Shown here piece by piece: positions 39,601 to 55,879 of a stretch of 64,000 nt of DNA. Position numbers and translations under genes: made by a program. Below the pieces are notes generated by a model. It did no database searches, was not told the DNA's origin, and saw only the letters and a list, made by a program, of their open reading frames with translations. This stretch comes from Steromphala cineraria (lineage: Eukaryota > Mollusca > Gastropoda > Trochida > Trochidae), in assembly GCA_916613615.1 (NCBI GenBank), contig OU744727.1, forward strand, positions 2,138,593-2,202,592, written 5' to 3'. Every line of letters begins with the position of its first letter. Position 1 is the stretch's first letter.

Positions 39601-42600
39601 TAGATATAAAGGTGTAATCAACTACAATAACTACTTTATTGGCCTGTGACCGCTATGCATTATTTTTGGCTTTTTGGATGATTAAACAAGGAAGACAAGA
39701 GTAATTCTATGGATGAACAACTTCTTTATCTTATCTTCCTTATACCATCAACTTCTAGAATGCCACTGAAACAGCTCATGATTTAACAAGTTAAGTGAGT
39801 TGATTTAAACATAACTCGGTACATATGATATGTTGTCGCGTCAACAAAAAGGTTTACTATTTTATGACAAGAAGGTTACGATCTATTAAGAACATTAAGA
39901 AATAGATTATTATCATGCTACGAGGTAAAGGGAAGACCGGGACAGGCACGGTCCCGGGGCATGTTCGTCTTTTCTCTGTAATCTTTATTCGGGGCAACTT
40001 TAACTTAAATTGGTAATTCCTAACAGACAACATGACCTTACTCCCACATTGACTTTAAAATGGTGACAATTCAACATATTCTTAACAAACTGTGGAAGCA
40101 AATCCATTTTTCTTCTAGTTCTTCTAGTAATTTATTCGACTTCAGTTCACCATGTTTTTGACAAATGTTGACTGTGCATAGGAATATGATCTTAAGTGAG
40201 CATAAACCAACATGCCGAGACGTATATGTAACGAACAAGTTATTTTGTTATGAGGTCTGTTTCGTAGCAAAGAAAAAAGAGCAAACGTGGTTTGTAGGGT
40301 ACATTAGGTCATTACAGACGGGGCACATTTGGCCGTGAGGACGAGTCAAAAAAAATTTAAGGTCCTCGAAACCATTTTTCTAAAGGTCCTCCTCCTCAAA
40401 AGGACCCTCTTGGAAAATCTCGGAATTCTTTTCGTAATAGAAACTTAACTGAGTCCACATCATTATAAAATATATCTTTGTAAAGTAATGTACTATTTTT
40501 TCTGTCCACAATATTGAATACTATGAGTAGCATCTCATCTCTCTTTAATTGTTGTAGGCTAAACATGTTCTGATTGTTCCCAAGGATGGCCGAAGATGCC
40601 CCTGAGAGAAAACCGAATCTGCCCCGCGAACCTGCCCCGATGCGGGGCATCTTCGGGTTTTCAACTCGTTGTCTTTAAAGCATAGTTATTCGGCAAGCAA
40701 GTTACTTTAGGCACTTTCAACAATTATTGCAATAAAGTTAAGATATGTCTCAATAAATGTACGAACGTACATGCACACTAGTATATGGCAAAAAAAAAAA
40801 CTCATTATCTCATTATTTTAGTGCAAAGGGTACGTACGGGCCCCGGTCTCCCCTTAAGCCTGATGTTGTACGAACTTTGTAATTATCTTTTTCGCGATCT
40901 CATGTTGTTCCTTAAAAGATACCTTGATGCTATTTGTGGAAAAGGGACCTATGCTTTATAAAATTGCAAAATTGAGTCATGTCAGAAAAGCTGTGACCTT
41001 TGATATTTTTCGTATTTACCATATTTTCACCGTTGGTACTCTTACTTCTGTACTATTGGTTCCGTTTGATTCTAGATTATGCAAAATGTATTTTCAATCT
41101 GTTATCTGTAGTCACATAACAATGTGTCGCATATCAATCGATGACTGCACATGGCGATGTTTGTGTGAACATCTATAAATCATTTAGTGGGGAAAACGAG
41201 TTCGCAATTTCAACCGAACCAGGTACATAATAAAAAAATATTTTTTGTAATTGGTAACGTTGTTTTGATAATCTTCAATGAAAATTTGGATTGATCTGTT
41301 GGATCTACGTGTAATTGTAGAATTCCGTTTCGTTTGGTTACATGTCATTGTTCCAGTATTTGAATAATATCAAACGCTAGTTCTGATCGCTACAAATCCA
41401 AAAGTATTTGCTTAAAAACACCAGTATAGGAAAAATGGAATTGTACGCTGTTTCACGCAAGCCAAGCCAATCATAGCAATACCTGCCATCAATTGAAAGT
41501 GCAAAATTCTATTTATAGTCATAAGTGTCCGTTAATATTTTTGATAACACAACGTTGATCCATTACTCGTTAAGTAATTAGTTATCTCTGCATTTCGTGA
41601 GGTCAACCAAACATCACTACAGCAGTAGTGAACCTACAAGAAGAGGTCATGTCGAATATTCAGTTCTATGGGAGGCTGTGGCTGTAATCAATGTGCTTTT
41701 ATTGTCTTTTGTAATAAAACTTTGACCCACAACTACTTTCAATCATGATAATGTGTGCATATTTTGTTTTTCCGAAATTCACTGCATGTGAATTATGATA
41801 AATAAAATTGTAAACTGAGTAAACACTGCATGTGAATCATGATAAATAAAATTGTAAACTGAGTAATCACTGCATGTGAATCATGATAAATAAAATTGTA
41901 AACTGAGTAATCACTGCATGTGAATCATGATAAATAAAATTGTAAACTGAGTAATCACTGCATGTGAATCATGATAAATAAAATTGTAAACTGAGTAATC
42001 ACTGCATGTGAATCATAATAAATAAAATTGTAAACTGAGTAATCACTGCATGTGAATCATGATAAATAAAATTGTAAACTGAGTAAACACTGCATGTGAA
42101 TCATGATAAATAAAATTGTAAACTGAGTAATCACTGCATGTGAATCATGATAAATAAAATTGTAATCTTAATAATCACTGCATGTGAATCATGATAAATA
42201 AAAATTTAATCTGAGTAATCACTGCATGTGAATCATGATAAATAAAAATGTAATCTGAGTAATCACTGCATGTGAATCATGATAAATAAAATTGTAAACT
42301 GAGTAATCACTGCATGTGAATCATGATAAATAAAATTGTAAACTGAGTAATCACTGCATGTGAATCATGATAAATAAAATTGTAAACTGAGTAATCACTG
42401 CATGTGAATCATGATAAATAAAATTGTAAACTGAGTAATCACTGCATGTGAATCATGATAAATAAAATTGTAATCTTAATAATCACTGCATGTGAATCAT
42501 GATAAATAAAAATTTAATCTGAGTAATCACTGCATGTGAATCATGATAAATAAAAATGTAATCTGAGTAATCACTGCATGTGAATCATGATAAATAAAAT

Positions 42601-43853
42601 TGTAAACTGAGTAATCACTGCATGTGAATCATGATAAATAAAATTGTAAACTGAGTAATCACTGCATGTGAATCATGATAAATAAAATTGTAAACTGAGT
42701 AATCACTGCATGTGAATCATGATAAATAAAATTGTAAACTGAGTAATCACTGCATGTGAATCATGATAAATAAAATTGTAAACTGAGTAATCACTGCATA
42801 TGAATCATGATAAATAAAATTGAAAACTGAGTAATCACTGCATGTGAATCATGATAAATAAAATTGTAAACTGACTAATCACTGCATGTGAATCATGATA
42901 AATAAAATTGTAATCTGAGTAATCACTGCATGTGAATCATGATAAATAAAATTGTAAACTGAGTAATCACTGCATGTGAATCATGATAAATAAAATTGTA
43001 AACTGAGTAATCACTGCATATGAATCATGATAAATAAAATTGAAAACTGAGTAATCACTGCATGTGAATCATGATAAATAAAATTGTAAACTAAGTAATC
43101 ACTGCATGTGAATCATGATAAATAAAATTGTAAACTGAGTAATCACTGCATGTGATCAGGTCACCAAACATCTCTACAGCAGCCAATAAGTCCACATTAA
43201 GTGGAGGAAAATTGAATTCATTTGATGATTGGCCGGAGCTGTCTTGAATGCCCCCTTAATTACAGAAGGTACCGGACTACAAGTGACCACTAGGCAAGTC
43301 ACAGGGAGCAACCTCATTGGATGAGTTGATGGGAAGATTAGTTCGTGCAGGTCAGAGCTCCTAACACTGACCATGCATACACCTCACCTTCTCTGCCTCT
43401 AATTGGCTGTAGTTGTCAGGCGCACGTGACGTGGACACTAGACTGGGTGAACCAACTTTCTCCTATTCTTGTTTGATTTCAATTTGGTGTGTATCTATTT
43501 GTCCGATTATTACGAACAAGAATGGACACAATACCATAGATGACATATTTCAGCCTTTAATCTCTGGATCTCAGTCGTGACATTGGCACCAGATGGCATT
43601 GTTTGTCAGGCGCACGTGACGTGGACAGTAGATTGGGTGAACCAACTTTCTCATATCTTGTTTCTTTGCAACTTTGATGTTATTCATCTTTTGTCTATTT
43701 GTTTGTATTTTCCTAAACAAGAATGGACAAAATACCTTATTTATTGTCAGTCATCACGTTGGAACCAGTTGGCAGTGTTTGTCAGGCGCACGTGACGTTG
43801 GCAGTAGATGACGTTCGGTGAACAACTTTTCTGTTTAACTGGTCGGGCTACAA
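36656..43853 (+). repeat. Segmental duplication, copy B (direct, ~7.2 kb)
   Basis: Counterpart of 1-8296 in the same orientation. It begins about 200 bp after the VWA5A-like stop. It includes copies of the TIR element (37070-37679), the foldback (38097-38229) and the palindromic element (about 39690-39780). Relative to A it lacks about 550 bp at 41572 and about 207 bp near 41735, has almost no 72-bp repeat, and has a 44-bp array instead. Matching ends near 43853 (GGTCGGGCTACAATTTTGAA). Confidence 0.93.
41778..43155. repeat. 44-bp minisatellite (~31 units)
   Basis: The unit is TAATCACTGCATGTGAATCA TGATAAATAAAATTGTAAAC TGAG. A variant trio (AATCTTAAT, AATTTAATCTGAG, AAATGTAATCTGAG) occurs at 42160-42260 and again at 42465-42560, a higher-order copy of about 308 bp (7 units). 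Copy A has just one unit (5885-5945), flanked by TCACTGCATGTGA and TCACTGCATATGA. Confidence 0.96.
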
Positions 43854-44360
43854 TTTTGAAGTGTATCTATTTGTCCGATTATTACGAACAAGAATGGACA
43901 CAATACAATAGATGACAACTTTCGTCAATCTCTAGTCTCAGTCGTGACATTGGCACCAGATGGCATTATTTGTCAGGCGCACGTGACGTGAGGAGGTTAT
44001 AAAGTAGACCTTTTCTCAGATATTTGTTTGATTACAATTTTGATGTTATTCATCATCCATCTATTTGCTTGTATTTCCTAAACAAGAATTGACACAATAC
44101 GAAATTTCTTTAATCTCTTTTGTCAGTTGTCACATTCGAACAAGTTGGCATTTTTTGTCAGGCGTTCGTGACGTTGCCAGTAGATTGTACAGTGGACACT
44201 TTTACATATACTTGTTTGATAAAAATTTTCATGTTATTCATCATGTATCTATTTGCTTGTATTTTCCTGAACAAGAATGGACACAATACCAAAATTTCTT
44301 TCTATCCCTAGTCTTAGCCGTGACAGTGTTTGTCAGGCGGACGTGACGTGGGCAGTAGAT
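43411..44360. repeat. ~185-bp tandem repeat with CACGTGACG core, copy B
   Basis: About six units starting near 43417, 43608, 43793, 43976, 44159 and 44338, each with GTCAGGCGCACGTGACGTGG or a variant. It extends beyond the end of the duplication, so B has more units than A (about three). Confidence 0.85.
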
Positions 44361-46719
44361 GCCACTGGGTGATGCAGATCCCTGTCTTACTATGTGTTGT
44401 CCCCCGCCGGAATGGGGGACATTGTATTCAGCGCCGTCCGTCCGTACAAACGTCAGGGTCCTAGTTAACGTGATATCTCACGAACCGTTGCACCCAATGT
44501 ATTCAAATTTGGTCACAGTCTCACTTTTTATACATGTTAAGAAAATAAACGCCTGCTGTTTAATGAGTTAATTACGCTAATCAATCTCTCATGTTTCCTT
44601 TGATACATTGTCTGAATCAAGAATGGCAACATTTTGATGCATGTTAAGAAAACAAGAAAAGCCTTTAAAAAGGCAAGCTTTGGGGCACCCGGTTCTGTAT
44701 CACTATATAGAAAGAGAAGATTTATGTTAGGGAGGACGGGGACGGGGACTTTTACTTGAATAAATTGTTCAAAACGGAGACGCATGTTCTTTGCTCTTTT
44801 TTTTTGCTTTAAGAGAGAGCTTACGGTGAGTTTAATACAAGAGGCAGTGATTAATTATAAGATAAATCGTTGCGCTAGATAACTTTCAGGGATCCATTGT
44901 CTTCCAATACACGCAAATTCAGTTTAAACCCGACGAATTTTCCATTGACTTTCAGGTTTATTACATGTTGCAAGAATAATTTTCCTTAATTGAATGTTGA
45001 TCGAATTACAACCGAAAGTTGCTGATAAAATTAGAAGTGATCTCAGCTACAACTTTATGTTTTGAAACATGAAATTTGATAATGGCCTGTTCAGTACCAT
45101 TTTTTTCGTGAAGCGATGAGATGCATTGAGTTAACGATCAGTCATTGACAAGGCGTTACATTCAGCGCTCGCGTTATAGCAAAAAAAATTGAAGGAATTC
45201 CTAGTTGATACAAAAATGGAATGTCGTTTCCGAATGTGGAATGTAAACCAATACACCGAATAACTACAAAACAACTCACATGCATATGCAAAATTGATAT
45301 TTATTAAGGGTGTAAACGCTCATCCATATATTGTTGAAAATATACGATATGTTTTACATCATAACATAATTATCAAAATCAGTTTCCAAATTAAAGCTTG
45401 CCAATTATTTCGTACCACCCACATGGTCACGTGGATATAAATTTGCTACAGCTCTGTCCATTGGTCGTTCGAAATACCAGGATATGCATAAAACAAATTT
45501 CATTGGCAGAAACTTCTCTTCAAGAGTAATATAGAGAGAAACTTCTGCCATTGGTTAGTATCAAATGTAAAGCAATAAATGTCAGTCAATACTAATAGTT
45601 AAGTCTAACAGAGGTAATGTACACAGTTATGTTTTGAGTATAATACATGTTGTGCTAAAAATAAAAGTCCATTTCTATAGCACATATATCAATGCACATT
45701 ACATGCTAAAAGCGCAGAGTGACATAATACCCCTGATCAACGAGAACAGAACACTTCCTCAGAAAAAACAGCCGATCGCCTGTCAGGCGCGCGAGGTTAA
45801 AATTGGTGGACAGAGGTACGCTTCGAATAAAGTCACTTACCCAGGGTGACACCACAAGTTTCTCAACTCATGTCACTGGGGGCAGGGAATTAACCCTTCA
45901 AGCTTTCAGATTATCCAGCAAAGGGTTACCCACCTATCCAGCGAGCTGCGCCCGTTGTTGCTGAACTACACTGATAACGGTCGACTGAGCATTGCACAGG
46001 ACCACGTACCACAAGAATATCTGTAAGGGAGAGCCATTACAAAATTCTAGCCCAGTGGATTACATTTTACAATGAATTAAGTTGAACCTTCAATTAGGGT
46101 TTGGCATAATGTTCTTTGAATGTTTGGTTATGTCTAGCCTAAGCGTCAAATTTAAGAAAAAGTCAATCAATTGGAAACTTTTCATTAATCGGCGCATCAA
46201 TAAACCAAATAAACATTTATTTTCTCTAAAACCAAAGAGACGTGAATAGCTGTTAGCAAGCACCATGAGATGCTTAAGGAAATCTCCTTATACATCTTTT
46301 TAACTTTATCTTTATTTTTTATCAGACTTAAAGTGTACCCTAAGCCGGATGAGGATCGATCTAAGCTGATTTTTCATCTGAATTCCATGGACAAGAAAGA
46401 TTTGAATTGATCACAGTAATTCATTCACAAGACAACTTAATACTTATTCTTTCGTTATCCTTAAAATTCGCCAATGTTAGTAGTTGTATTTAAAAGCTTA
46501 ACAAAGCGTAATGAACTAGGACTGGAATTTACACATATACTTAATGCGTGAAACTATAACAATAGCATCAAGCTATAAAGACTGTATGTGAGTGAAAATA
46601 TTGATTTCAGTGTCGCATGTGACCTTCCCCAGCATCAATGCATGCCTGTACACTTGGACCTCAAACGTTGGTTGGGGTTACCCTTGACGATGTCAACATA
46701 AGTGCTGCTTTGACAACGA
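44361..46719. other. No gene seen; dispersed-repeat-like sequence
   Basis: GTCCCCCGCCGGAATGGGGG at about 44399, followed by CGCCGTCCGTCCGTACAAAC and a GATATCTCACGAACCGTTGC stretch, reads like a molluscan interspersed repeat, but there is no second copy in the window to prove it. A degenerate tRNA-like patch occurs near 45880-45960 on the minus strand (see rejected). Short frames (45634-45849, 44537-44785) have no recognisable domains. Confidence 0.4.
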
Positions 46720-47575
46720 CATTTTAATCACTGTCGAAATGTCATATTTAGAGAGTACTGACAATATGTGACAATACAAATTTAATCCCTGTCGAAATGT
46801 CATATAAAGAGAGTACTGACAATATGTTACCAACAAAAAATTAATCACTTTCGAAATGTCATAATTAGAGAGTACTGACATTATGTGACAACTAAATGTT
46901 AATCATTGTCGAAATGTCATATTTAGAGAGTACTGACAATGTGTGACAACAAAATTTTAATCACTTTCGAAATGTCATATTTAGAGAGTACTGACAATGT
47001 GTGACAACAAAATTTTAATCACTTTCGAAATGTCATATTTAGAGAGTACTGACAATGTGTGACAACACAATTTTAATCACTGTCGAAATGTCATATTTAG
47101 AGAGTACTGACATTATGTGACAACTAAATGTTAATCACTGTCGAAATGTCATATTAAGAGAGTACTGACAATATGTGACAACACAATTTTAATCACTGTC
47201 GAAATGTCATATTTAGAGAGTACTGACATTATGTGACAACTAAATTTTAATCACTGTCGAAATGTCATATTAAGAGAGTACTGACAATATGTGACAACAC
47301 AATTTTAATCACTGTCGAAATGTCATATTTAGAGAGTACTGACAATGTGTGACAACAAAATTTTAATCACTTTCGAAATGTCATATTTAGAGAGTACTGA
47401 CAATGTGTGACAACACAATTTTAATCACTGTCGAAATGTCATATTTAGAGAGTACTGACATTATGTGACAACTAAATGTTAATCACTGTCGAAATGTCAT
47501 ATTTAGAGAGTACTGACAATATGTGACAACAAAATGTTAATCACTGTCGAAATGTCATATTTAGAGAGTAAATGC
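46720..47575. repeat. 58-bp minisatellite (~15 units)
   Basis: The unit is AATCACTGTCGAAATGTCAT ATTTAGAGAGTACTGACAAT GTGTGACAACAAAATTTT. Main variants are CTGTC/CTTTC and ACAATGTGTG/ACATTATGTG. Pairs of variants recur in blocks, suggesting local higher-order copying. It sits in intergenic AT-rich DNA. Confidence 0.95.
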
Positions 47576-48650
47576 AGTATGTTCAAAAGAATGGATTACC
47601 CTCTTTGACTCGCATGAACTCTTCCTCATTTTAACATTTACTGTGGAAAAATGAAATAATTCAACCTAGAGTTTCTTTACTAAATTTATTGTCTCGAGCA
47701 TCTGCAGTTGTTGTTTTATTTGTTGGAATAATGCTTAAGATGAGATTTATGTTTATGTTAAGTGGACTCCATTAAAATGAGAAGATAACAGAAAGTGTTT
47801 AACTTTTCCGAAATAGTATTAAGTCAAAACGACAAAAGAGATTAATGTATAAGAGTTTATAACCTTCAGTTTAATTAAATAAGAAATAAAGAAAGTTTAG
47901 AATTTTCTGACATTGTAATATGTGAAAACGACATAAGATATATAGATAAGTTTACCATTAAAAACTCCATAACAAGCGTGGGGTCAAACAACAGATCATA
48001 TTTACCCATCAAGATATTACATCTTGATATGCTTGAAACTGTTTCTTTGAAGTCATTGCTGGGAACAGTTGAAAGAAAACTCTAATGGTTTATTTGATGT
48101 CACCATTCATGTTGCAAACTCAAGAATAGACGCATATTACTCGGCAGAGTAATACATTTATTCCTATGTGACACTATTAAACTTGCCTTGGCTTCAAGAG
48201 TAACTTCACAAGATCAGTAAAATATTGTGTTAGTGTACATCAACGTACTTCGTTTCAAAGATATATTTTGTTTAACCGAGTACAGAAAGGGTAAAGGAAA
48301 ATGTGTTGATATATATATATTATTTGTTATAGTGCAAGATTATAAAATTTGAACTAGTAATAAGAAATTGATGTTACTTTAATTTAAACAAAATTTTGAT
48401 TACTTTGATTGTTCATATTGCTGCAAAAGACCGTGTACTTGTCTGTTTCACGTGAGGTCATTCTCTTACCGACCCATGCAAGTTTCTTAAGGATAATTTG
48501 TTTTCAAATTACCTGTCCTTTGTGTGTTTTGGTCATTGAAAATTGACAAATGCTTTGACATGAATATGGCAAATTCTTATTTAATTGCAGATTTAAAAAA
48601 AATTCAGTGCATGCTCAAGAACTAGAAATATCATCAGAAAGCTTTCTACC
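47576..48650. other. No gene seen
   Basis: AT-rich DNA without long frames. The stretch 48465-48620 (CCATGCAAGTTTCTTAAGG...) is repeated at about 49320-49450 in the same orientation, so it belongs to a dispersed element. Confidence 0.5.
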
Positions 48651-49160
48651 TACAGCTGCGTATCTTAAGTTTGTTCACTTACCTTCGTACTCTAGTGCAA
48701 ATATCATGTAATTTGTAACGTCTGTGAGACATCATATCTTTGTCAAAACGAAACCGATAATGATGAAATTTCACTGCATAAGTTAGGATTCACTTTGCGT
48801 TAACATATTCGTATGTCATGCCTAGCAGATAGCTGTTACAGATTTGGCAGGTCATTGAAGTGACCAGGGGTCAAAATTTCGAAAACACTGATGTCTTTTT
48901 TGCTCTACAAAATCCTTCATAAGTGATCAACAAATATGACCCCATCTGTCTATTAAACAATGCCAAATATCGACATTCAGCACCAGTGACAAGATGATCC
49001 CGAAATATGGTTTGGGAATGTTTATTTTACACATGGACAATTGATGATCTTATGTAAGTGGTCCTGGAGTTACTTTATGAACATCAAAACGAAACCCAAA
49101 TTACATGATATTTGCACTATGATCACAAGCAGGTGAACAAGCTTATGGTATGCAGCTGTA
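48651..49160. mobile_element. TIR element (~510 bp)
   Basis: The left arm 48651-48717 begins TACAGCTGCGTATCTTAAG and the right arm 49096-49160 is its inverse, ending TATGCAGCTGTA. The arms share the GTGCAAATATCATGTAATTTG end. The interior (TTGGCAGGTCATTGAAGTGACC...) recurs at about 58470-58905, where the right end is kept and the left is lost. No transposase; no clear target duplication. Confidence 0.7.
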
Positions 49161-49789
49161 AATAACTGAGAACACAAAAGTTTTACTAAACACTTGAACT
49201 TGTGAAGCCTTTCCTCCAGGCAAAATCAATGTGTGTTGAACATGGCTCGCAAATCAACCAATGTAGCATTTTCATTGGCTATTCAAATCTTGGGTGGATG
49301 AAATAAGTACTTATTCTACTGCCAACCTATGCAAGTTTCATTAGGAAAATTTGTCATCAAATTACCTGTCATTGGTTTGTTTTGGTCAATGACAATTAAC
49401 CAATGCAAGGACTTGAATTTGCAGAGTTTTAACAATATTTTTTCCAGTGTATTTCACAAGAAAGCTTGTTACCCCATTGACTTAGAAACACAATAGTATA
49501 AGTATATACTTGAACTTGAAAAACGTCCCGTTAAAGCAAAATCAACATGGTTCACAGTTCAAAGCAAGGAAGCAGTTTCATTTGATATATCAAATATTGG
49601 GTGAATGATATCAGTAGTAATTGTCTTTATGAAACTCCCGGGGATGGTAAAGTGAAGAGCATTGCAATATTCGGTTCTGGGTAGCAAAAGATACGTGATG
49701 ACTGAATAATCATCTCATTTCTACAATTTATAAGTAGTTTCTGTTAAAGCACAGAATACGTGTACGATGATTACATTAAAGCGAAACAA

Positions 49790-52100
<2,311 letters not shown>

Positions 52101-52272
52101 GCCTTCAATCATTCACTTTTTCACTTTACATTTACTTTCATTCTCCATCCTCTCCTTTCAGTTTATAAGCTTGGTTAACATCAGGGGAGTCATTATCCTG
52201 GAGCTTTCCTACTGTGTATTCTCAAGTAACCAAGCTTATTTATTACATTCCGTAATACGATTTATCATGAAA

Positions 52273-53186
52273 TTTACACACCAATTGAACGTACAGCACA
52301 TTAAAACAAAGGAGACAGCTGCAAGAAAAGTTTAAATGTTTAAATCGAGTAATTACCGCATCTATCATCATTTAAAGATAATACATAAAAGAAAGATTGG
52401 CTGAATTACAAACTTTCATTAGTTATAGGAGTACATTCTGTACATTTTAGAAGAACAAAAATAGAATTTAGAATTTCTGTAAGATCGACAAGATAATCAG
52501 TGACTAGATAGACAAGTCATTAAGTCATTAAAAGCTTGTGATCAAAGCATTTTTCTGATGTTTCAACACATTTCAGCCGGCAATTAACCTTTAAAGCATG
52601 TGATGAAAGCATTTTTTGTATTGTGTGAAACATATTTCATTGTGCAAAATACATGCATTTAATTACTATATCAGTTTCTAAATCTTAGTTCACTTCATAG
52701 TTATTTCACAACATTAAATTATTTACGAATAAATATAAAGTTTTTATGCGGTTATTTGACTACAGAATTGTATAATCCTGCTAATTCAACTATATAAAGC
52801 CGCAGAAGGACACTAAACAAGCAAAAGATCTCCTCTAGTTACTTCCGGATTCAGTGTATGTGCCAAAAATCATTTTTTTAAAAGAGAGAAAAAAAGGATT
52901 TAAATTCCTTACTGACTTGAAAATTCAATGATTCATCAAAGTTTTTTTCAGTTAAGAATACTTTGAAAGGCATATTACATCTAGACCGTCTATTACATAT
53001 ATATACATATGCATATGTGTTTATTTCAACTTGCGTGTTTCTTGCGAAAATTGACGATTAAAAGCGCAAAATCTACAACAACTATATATAATTGATTTTG
53101 TAACTACTTGAGACAGTCTGTATTCGAACAAAGCTTTATTATGCAAATCGTTTCATTGTAACTTAATCAATCCAACTGATCACAAT
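52273..53186. other. No gene seen
   Basis: AT-rich. TATATAAAG at 52791, followed by GCCGCAGAAGGACACTAAAC, looks like a TATA promoter core, but no exon is recognisable downstream. Confidence 0.35.
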
Positions 53187-53302
53187 CAAATAAGGACGCT
53201 ATTTATGGATGACAACTTCATGAAAACGATACAAGAATCTGTATCGAAACGTCGCACCCTATGAATAAAGAAGTTGTCATCCATAAATAGCGTCCTTATT
53301 TG
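53187..53302. repeat. Perfect 33-bp palindrome with inner stem
   Basis: The left arm 53187-53219 and right arm 53270-53302 are exact reverse complements over 33 bp (GGACGCTATTTATGGATGAC core). The 50-nt loop holds a second stem, CGATACA-AGAATC-TGTATCG, followed by AAACGTCGCAC. Related elements lie at 25215-25390 and 3025-3140. Confidence 0.9.
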
Positions 53303-55879
53303 ACCTTCAACTTCTAAAATGCCACTCAAAGAAGTGATCACAATCATTTTATAACTGACTAGAGGCTTAGAGGGCCTACTTATTGAAAGGGGAAACTAAT
53401 TAACTAAAAACAGGAGAATACAATTACAAACCACTTAATAGCATATAAATCTAATAAAAATAAAATAAAGAGATAAAGAACACCTATTCGATCTTCTCGT
53501 TCACGTTTACTTTTCAATAACCAAAAAACGAAATTACACAGCCAATGGTATTCTCGTCAACAGGTGGTCTGGTTAAATATTTAATCTGGAAAGTATTTTA
53601 ATGTGGAAAATGGTAACGGATGGTAGCGTGAATAGACAACTACCTACTTTCTCATTCAGCTTGAAGACTAGGTCGAAGCAGTGTTAAGTGTTAACCTCCC
53701 AGGACCTTGAAAACTTTTCTAGGGAAATAGCCATTTGTGATTTGATCTCTGAAGGAACTAATTCCAATCCTTCATTTCTTTACACCACAAACCAGCACCT
53801 GAAGTGGATCTGTCTCAAAACCGATATACAGCTGTAGAAGTTCAAATCTCTTACATGGAAAAATTACATTTCCATCGTCTCCAAAATATTTGAAACGTTC
53901 TGTTTTTGCCTACACAAGTCTGAATCTTCAATCTACAGTTGTTCAAGGATTGAGAGTGATTAGTTAACACCAGAAAAGAATGGTGGTGTTCTGTAGCAAA
54001 TGCTAAAAGTAGATTTTTACCGTCATTGGCAAAAATTGAATTTTCAAATTGTATAATAAATTTTATATCTTGTGAGAAACAATTTATTCTATTGAGTATA
54101 AAAAATATTTACAGAAAGGGAGTAATCATTGAATATCTTCATGAACAAAATTGTGCAGAGAGACGCTTACATGGCAATGTAAATATATAGCATTGAAGTT
54201 TCGTAATTTGCATTTTTTATAGAATGTCCCCCTTTCATAAAAATTCAAAACACAAATGATTATTCAAGTTATCAAATATAATTAATGCTCTCACCAGAGA
54301 TGAGGTATGATTAGTGCTCGTATAGAATGACATTTGAATAAGACTTGAGCACCAGGTGATGAAGCCTCACCTTTCATGACTTTCAATTAGGAAAAACGGT
54401 TCTCTTGTCTGGGACTCTCTGACACCAGGTGGCGCTGTTACTGTTAAGGGCAGACAACTCTCATGGGGAAATGGTAAAATAGACAAAAGGGTTGTTTTAC
54501 ATGTGTAAGTTCATCTTTTCTTTTATTAACTGAATATAAAAGAGAAATAATGTTTAATGTAAACACTAGGGTGAGAATGTTTTAACTTTATACGATCCTT
54601 TTTTTTACGCATGAATATGTTTAAAACATAGAAACATGGCCAATTGCATTTTTCATTTTTTGGCATGGTAATCAATGAGAACATAAGTATGACTATATTA
54701 AGTCAAATGTTGGTTTGTTCATTTTAAAACATCAAGCGCTCTTTGGTTTTAAGTCGTAATTAATTTGTAAGCTTTCGCCTTTACATTGTGATGACGATTT
54801 CATTTTGATCCCAAACTACCAAATGACACGAATAGTAGCCTAAGACAAGGAATCAAATCTTCTATCATTTATTTCGATCATATTGTCTTCACTGACATGT
54901 AAGATTATAAAGAGGTGTTCTCGCTGTCCGCCAGCATTTTTCAATTTTTAAATCTACATTTTATCGGGTTGAGTTATGAGGCGTTTTTAACATTTGTCAT
55001 CACTTTGATGGACATAAACTATTAATCACTGATGAAATGTGACATTAAAACACCTTTACACCGCCCCTCTGAGCCGTGACTTTAATCGAGAAGGAGCTGG
55101 AGAGTCACCTCGATCCAGACAGGAAACCAAAATGCTTTGCTGGATCAAATCTCATATTCAAGTTCACGTTTCTCTTTATTCTCGAAGTGTGTACTTATCA
55201 GTTTATTTATACACATACTTGAACCGCTGCCCCATTTGGTCTTGAAAGATATCTATTTAAAAAATCTATTTAATGACTGAAATTACATAGCATGAAATAC
55301 AGCATTTTCCAGCATTACAGCATTTTTCTAAATTTTTATAATAAACATAACCATTTCTTTTCAGTAGGATGCTGCCAGTAGAAAGGAAATATAATTGTTT
55401 TCATGATGTTATCTTTCATGTTGCAAAATCAAATATGGTGCAAATGTCTGAACGATATCAATATGTCCAATGAGAAAAAACAATTCATAATGAGTTTTGT
55501 GGCTTAAGGAATCAGTTCACAAGATTAACCTGACTCTGAGTATATAAAGTCAACGTTTTTACTTTCAAAGTCCGGTAGCGTATAGAGTCAGATATATCCA
55601 CACTTCCTTCGGTGCATCACTCAATACACCTCCTGTTTGAATCGTGTTTCCTCTGCTCCATAACGCTTCGCCTCGAAGACCCAAGATTCAAGGAGGAGGT
55701 GTATTCAGCGATACACCTCGACAAGTGTTGGTATATCTATTACATACATCTCGGGTTTATGAAAAAAATTGCATATCTGTGACAAGAAAACCAAGTATTT
55801 CAGATCAAGATCAAGGGAACCTCTTAAACAAGCAAGAGAACTTCGCACAGATGACAAAGTACGAAATGTAGCAATTTGA
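53303..55879. other. No gene seen; dispersed repeat pair member
   Basis: The stretch 53610-53830 (GACTAGGTCGAAGCAGTGTTAA ... CCAGCACCTGAAGTGGA) resembles 57240-57435 in the same orientation, a diverged repeat of about 200 bp. Frames at 55039-55245 and 55644-55871 have no recognisable family. Confidence 0.45.

Noticed and set aside
41778..43155. Regular 44-bp repeat resembling a CRISPR array
   Set aside because: There are no distinct spacers: the whole unit is conserved, the host is an animal and no cas genes are present.
45880..45960. tRNA-like patch on the minus strand (GGGCGCAGCTCGCTGGATAG ... AAGGGTTAATTCCCTGCC)
   Set aside because: A- and B-box-like parts are visible but the T arm is degenerate and the acceptor arm does not pair. 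It may be a decayed tRNA-derived SINE head, but there is no second copy in the window to support it.
52791..52799. TATATAAAG as a promoter
   Set aside because: In AT-rich DNA this is expected by chance, and no exon follows.
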